A stretch of DNA of 7,333 bases from Oligoflexia bacterium (GTDB lineage Bacteria; Bdellovibrionota; UBA1018), in assembly GCA_903858195.1 (NCBI GenBank), contig CAIOHW010000221.1, positions 1 to 7,333 on the forward strand, given 5' to 3'. Below the pieces are notes generated by a model. The model was not told the origin of the DNA. It worked only from the letters and a program-made list of their open reading frames with translations, and ran no database searches. A program made the position numbers and the translations under genes. Positions 6,156 to 7,333 of the stretch are shown in pieces; the stretch's first letter is position 1; every line of letters begins with the position of its first letter.

Positions 6156-7333
6156 ATGAAGAATCGCATCTGGCTTTTTCAACTGCCCATGATCGCCCTG
6201 TTTGCCATCGCCTTCTGGGTGCATGAGGCAGGAATCATTGGCGAGCTGCACAACGACTTCCTGCGTGCGAGCGTCTTTCCGGGCCTCAAGCGGTTCTCGA
6301 GCATGTTCCTCGACTTCAAGTTCAAGGTGCGCGGCGAAAGGCCGCCCCGCAACAAGATCGTCATCGTCGAGGTCGACAGCAAGTCGATTGAAGTTCTGGG
6401 CCGCTGGCCCTGGGACCGAGAGATCACCGCATTCCTGACCGAGCGCATCTTCGACCTCGGGGCGAAAGTCGTCGGATACGACATCGTGTTCTCCGAACCC
6501 AACCAGAAGGTCTCCGACCCCCTTCGTGAACTGCTCGAGCAGAACAAGCTGGGTGCACTGGCCGAGAACTTCGAAACCGATCCCAAGCTTGCAGGAGTGA
6601 TTGCAAACAACCGCGACCGGCTCGTGCTGGGCTGGATGAACGAAGGCATCTGCCAGCCGGTGTACGAATCCGAGCAGACCTGTCCCTTCGATCACCCTGA
6701 TCTTGTGGCGGCGATCCCCGAAAACTTCGCCGACTTCGGCTACCAGATGGCAGGCGGCCCTGAGGCCATGTCGAGTTTCGTGCCCCGCAAGTCGGCCTTC
6801 GTGACCCCGATCCAGCTCGTGCCAAACATGCCGCTTTTCAACAACCTCGCGCGATACCAAGGGACGCTCGAAACGCAGCAGGATCCCGACGGTGTCATCC
6901 GCCGTGCAAATGCCCTTCGCCTCGTAGGCAAGTCCCTGCAAAAACCCATCTCCTTTGCCATGGCCGAGGCAGGTACCGGAAAACCCTTCATCGTGACCCT
7001 CAACCCCGACCAGCGCCTGTCGTCGATCCAGCTCGGACTGGACGGAAAGCCGCTTCCCACGACCCCGCTGGGTGCCCTCACGGTCAATTACCGCGGCAGG
7101 GCCCGCACCTTCACCTATATCTCCGCAGTCGACCTGATGGGAGAAGACAAGGCGCTCGTCGAAACCGAGATCGACCACAAGGTCACCGAGGTCAACCCGC
7201 GCGAGGCACTCAAGGACGCCTACGTCTTTTTAGGTGTGAGCGCGATCGGGCTTTTTGACATGCGCGCCTTTCCGTTTGACTCAAACGTGCCCGGGGTCGA
7301 GGGCCATGCAACCATCCTCGACAACATCCTGTC
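6156..7333 (+). CDS. CHASE2-domain membrane sensor, 3'-truncated by window end
   Basis: The frame is open from ATG 6156 to the end (392 complete codons, no stop). Residues about 5-22 (IWLFQLPMIALFAIAFWV) are a membrane anchor or uncleaved signal. The rest is a CHASE2 extracytoplasmic sensory domain. Diagnostic segments are KIVIVEVDSKSIEVLGRWPW at 67-86, LTERIFDLGAKVVGYDIVFSE at 94-114, the DPDGVIRRANALRLV region at 243-257, and the closing block LKDAYVFLGVSAIG (352-365) with AFPFDSNVPGVEGHATILDN (371-390), which matches the usual '..PGVEIHANAIDNIL' end. CHASE2 proteins normally continue with about three membrane spans and a cytoplasmic adenylate/guanylate cyclase, kinase or diguanylate cyclase; that part is missing, so the output is unknown. 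The only two cysteines, Cys166 and Cys176, could form a periplasmic disulfide. GC-rich codon third positions and family motifs make this the real frame rather than the long antisense frame opposite. Confidence 0.92.
   Translation, partial: MKNRIWLFQLPMIALFAIAFWVHEAGIIGELHNDFLRASVFPGLKRFSSMFLDFKFKVRGERPPRNKIVIVEVDSKSIEVLGRWPWDREITAFLTERIFDLGAKVVGYDIVFSEPNQKVSDPLRELLEQNKLGALAENFETDPKLAGVIANNRDRLVLGWMNEGICQPVYESEQTCPFDHPDLVAAIPENFADFGYQMAGGPEAMSSFVPRKSAFVTPIQLVPNMPLFNNLARYQGTLETQQDPDGVIRRANALRLVGKSLQKPISFAMAEAGTGKPFIVTLNPDQRLSSIQLGLDGKPLPTTPLGALTVNYRGRARTFTYISAVDLMGEDKALVETEIDHKVTEVNPREALKDAYVFLGVSAIGLFDMRAFPFDSNVPGVEGHATILDNIL

Noticed and set aside
6135..7178. 347-codon open frame on the minus strand
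   Set aside because: It is antisense to the CHASE2 gene, which carries clear family motifs and GC-rich third codon positions. The minus frame shows no recognisable domain and is an open shadow typical of GC-rich DNA.

Overview
The window is a GC-rich, gene-dense bacterial segment. It is probably one end of an environmental assembly contig, because its first bases match an Illumina sequencing adapter rather than genome. A Gram-negative proteobacterium-like organism is suggested by a sigma-54 activator, a CHASE2 extracytoplasmic sensor, a CheY-like regulator, a histidine kinase, and a tRNA gene that encodes its CCA end. A Bdellovibrionota or former 'Deltaproteobacteria' affiliation fits the style of the genes, but this is an impression that I cannot verify.

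Layout on the left: adapter (7-38); the last codons of hemB (39-123); a 122-bp gap with two inverted repeats; a GAF / AAA+ / Fis-type sigma-54 activator (246-1922); and, coupled to it by a Shine-Dalgarno overlapping its stop codon, a small Lys/Ala-rich protein of unknown function (1934-2353). These face serC (phosphoserine aminotransferase, minus strand, 2369-3448) tail to tail, with a 15-bp gap.

Layout on the right: tRNA-Lys(TTT) at 3537-3612 lies only 21 bp ahead of a TerC-family membrane protein (3634-4344), so the two are probably co-transcribed. The terC 3' end overlaps by 65 bp the 3' end of a soluble histidine kinase gene on the minus strand (4280-5443). Upstream of the kinase on the same strand is a stand-alone CheY-like response regulator (5641-6102). 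A possible small single-span membrane protein on the plus strand (5526-5810) runs into the regulator gene. Divergent from the regulator is a CHASE2 sensor protein (6156 to the window end) whose cytoplasmic output domain is cut off.

How the genes relate: serC, hemB, tRNA-Lys and terC are housekeeping or ion-homeostasis genes. The signalling genes (sigma-54 activator, kinase, CheY-like regulator, CHASE2 receptor) are the accessory interest. I see no CRISPR array, insertion sequence, phage gene, or clear new defence or biosynthetic system. The most notable observations are the adapter artefact, a kinase with altered ATP-binding residues and a shortened ATP lid, a hairpin that would mask that kinase's ribosome-binding site, and two signalling genes whose tails beyond the conserved domain overlap opposing reading frames.
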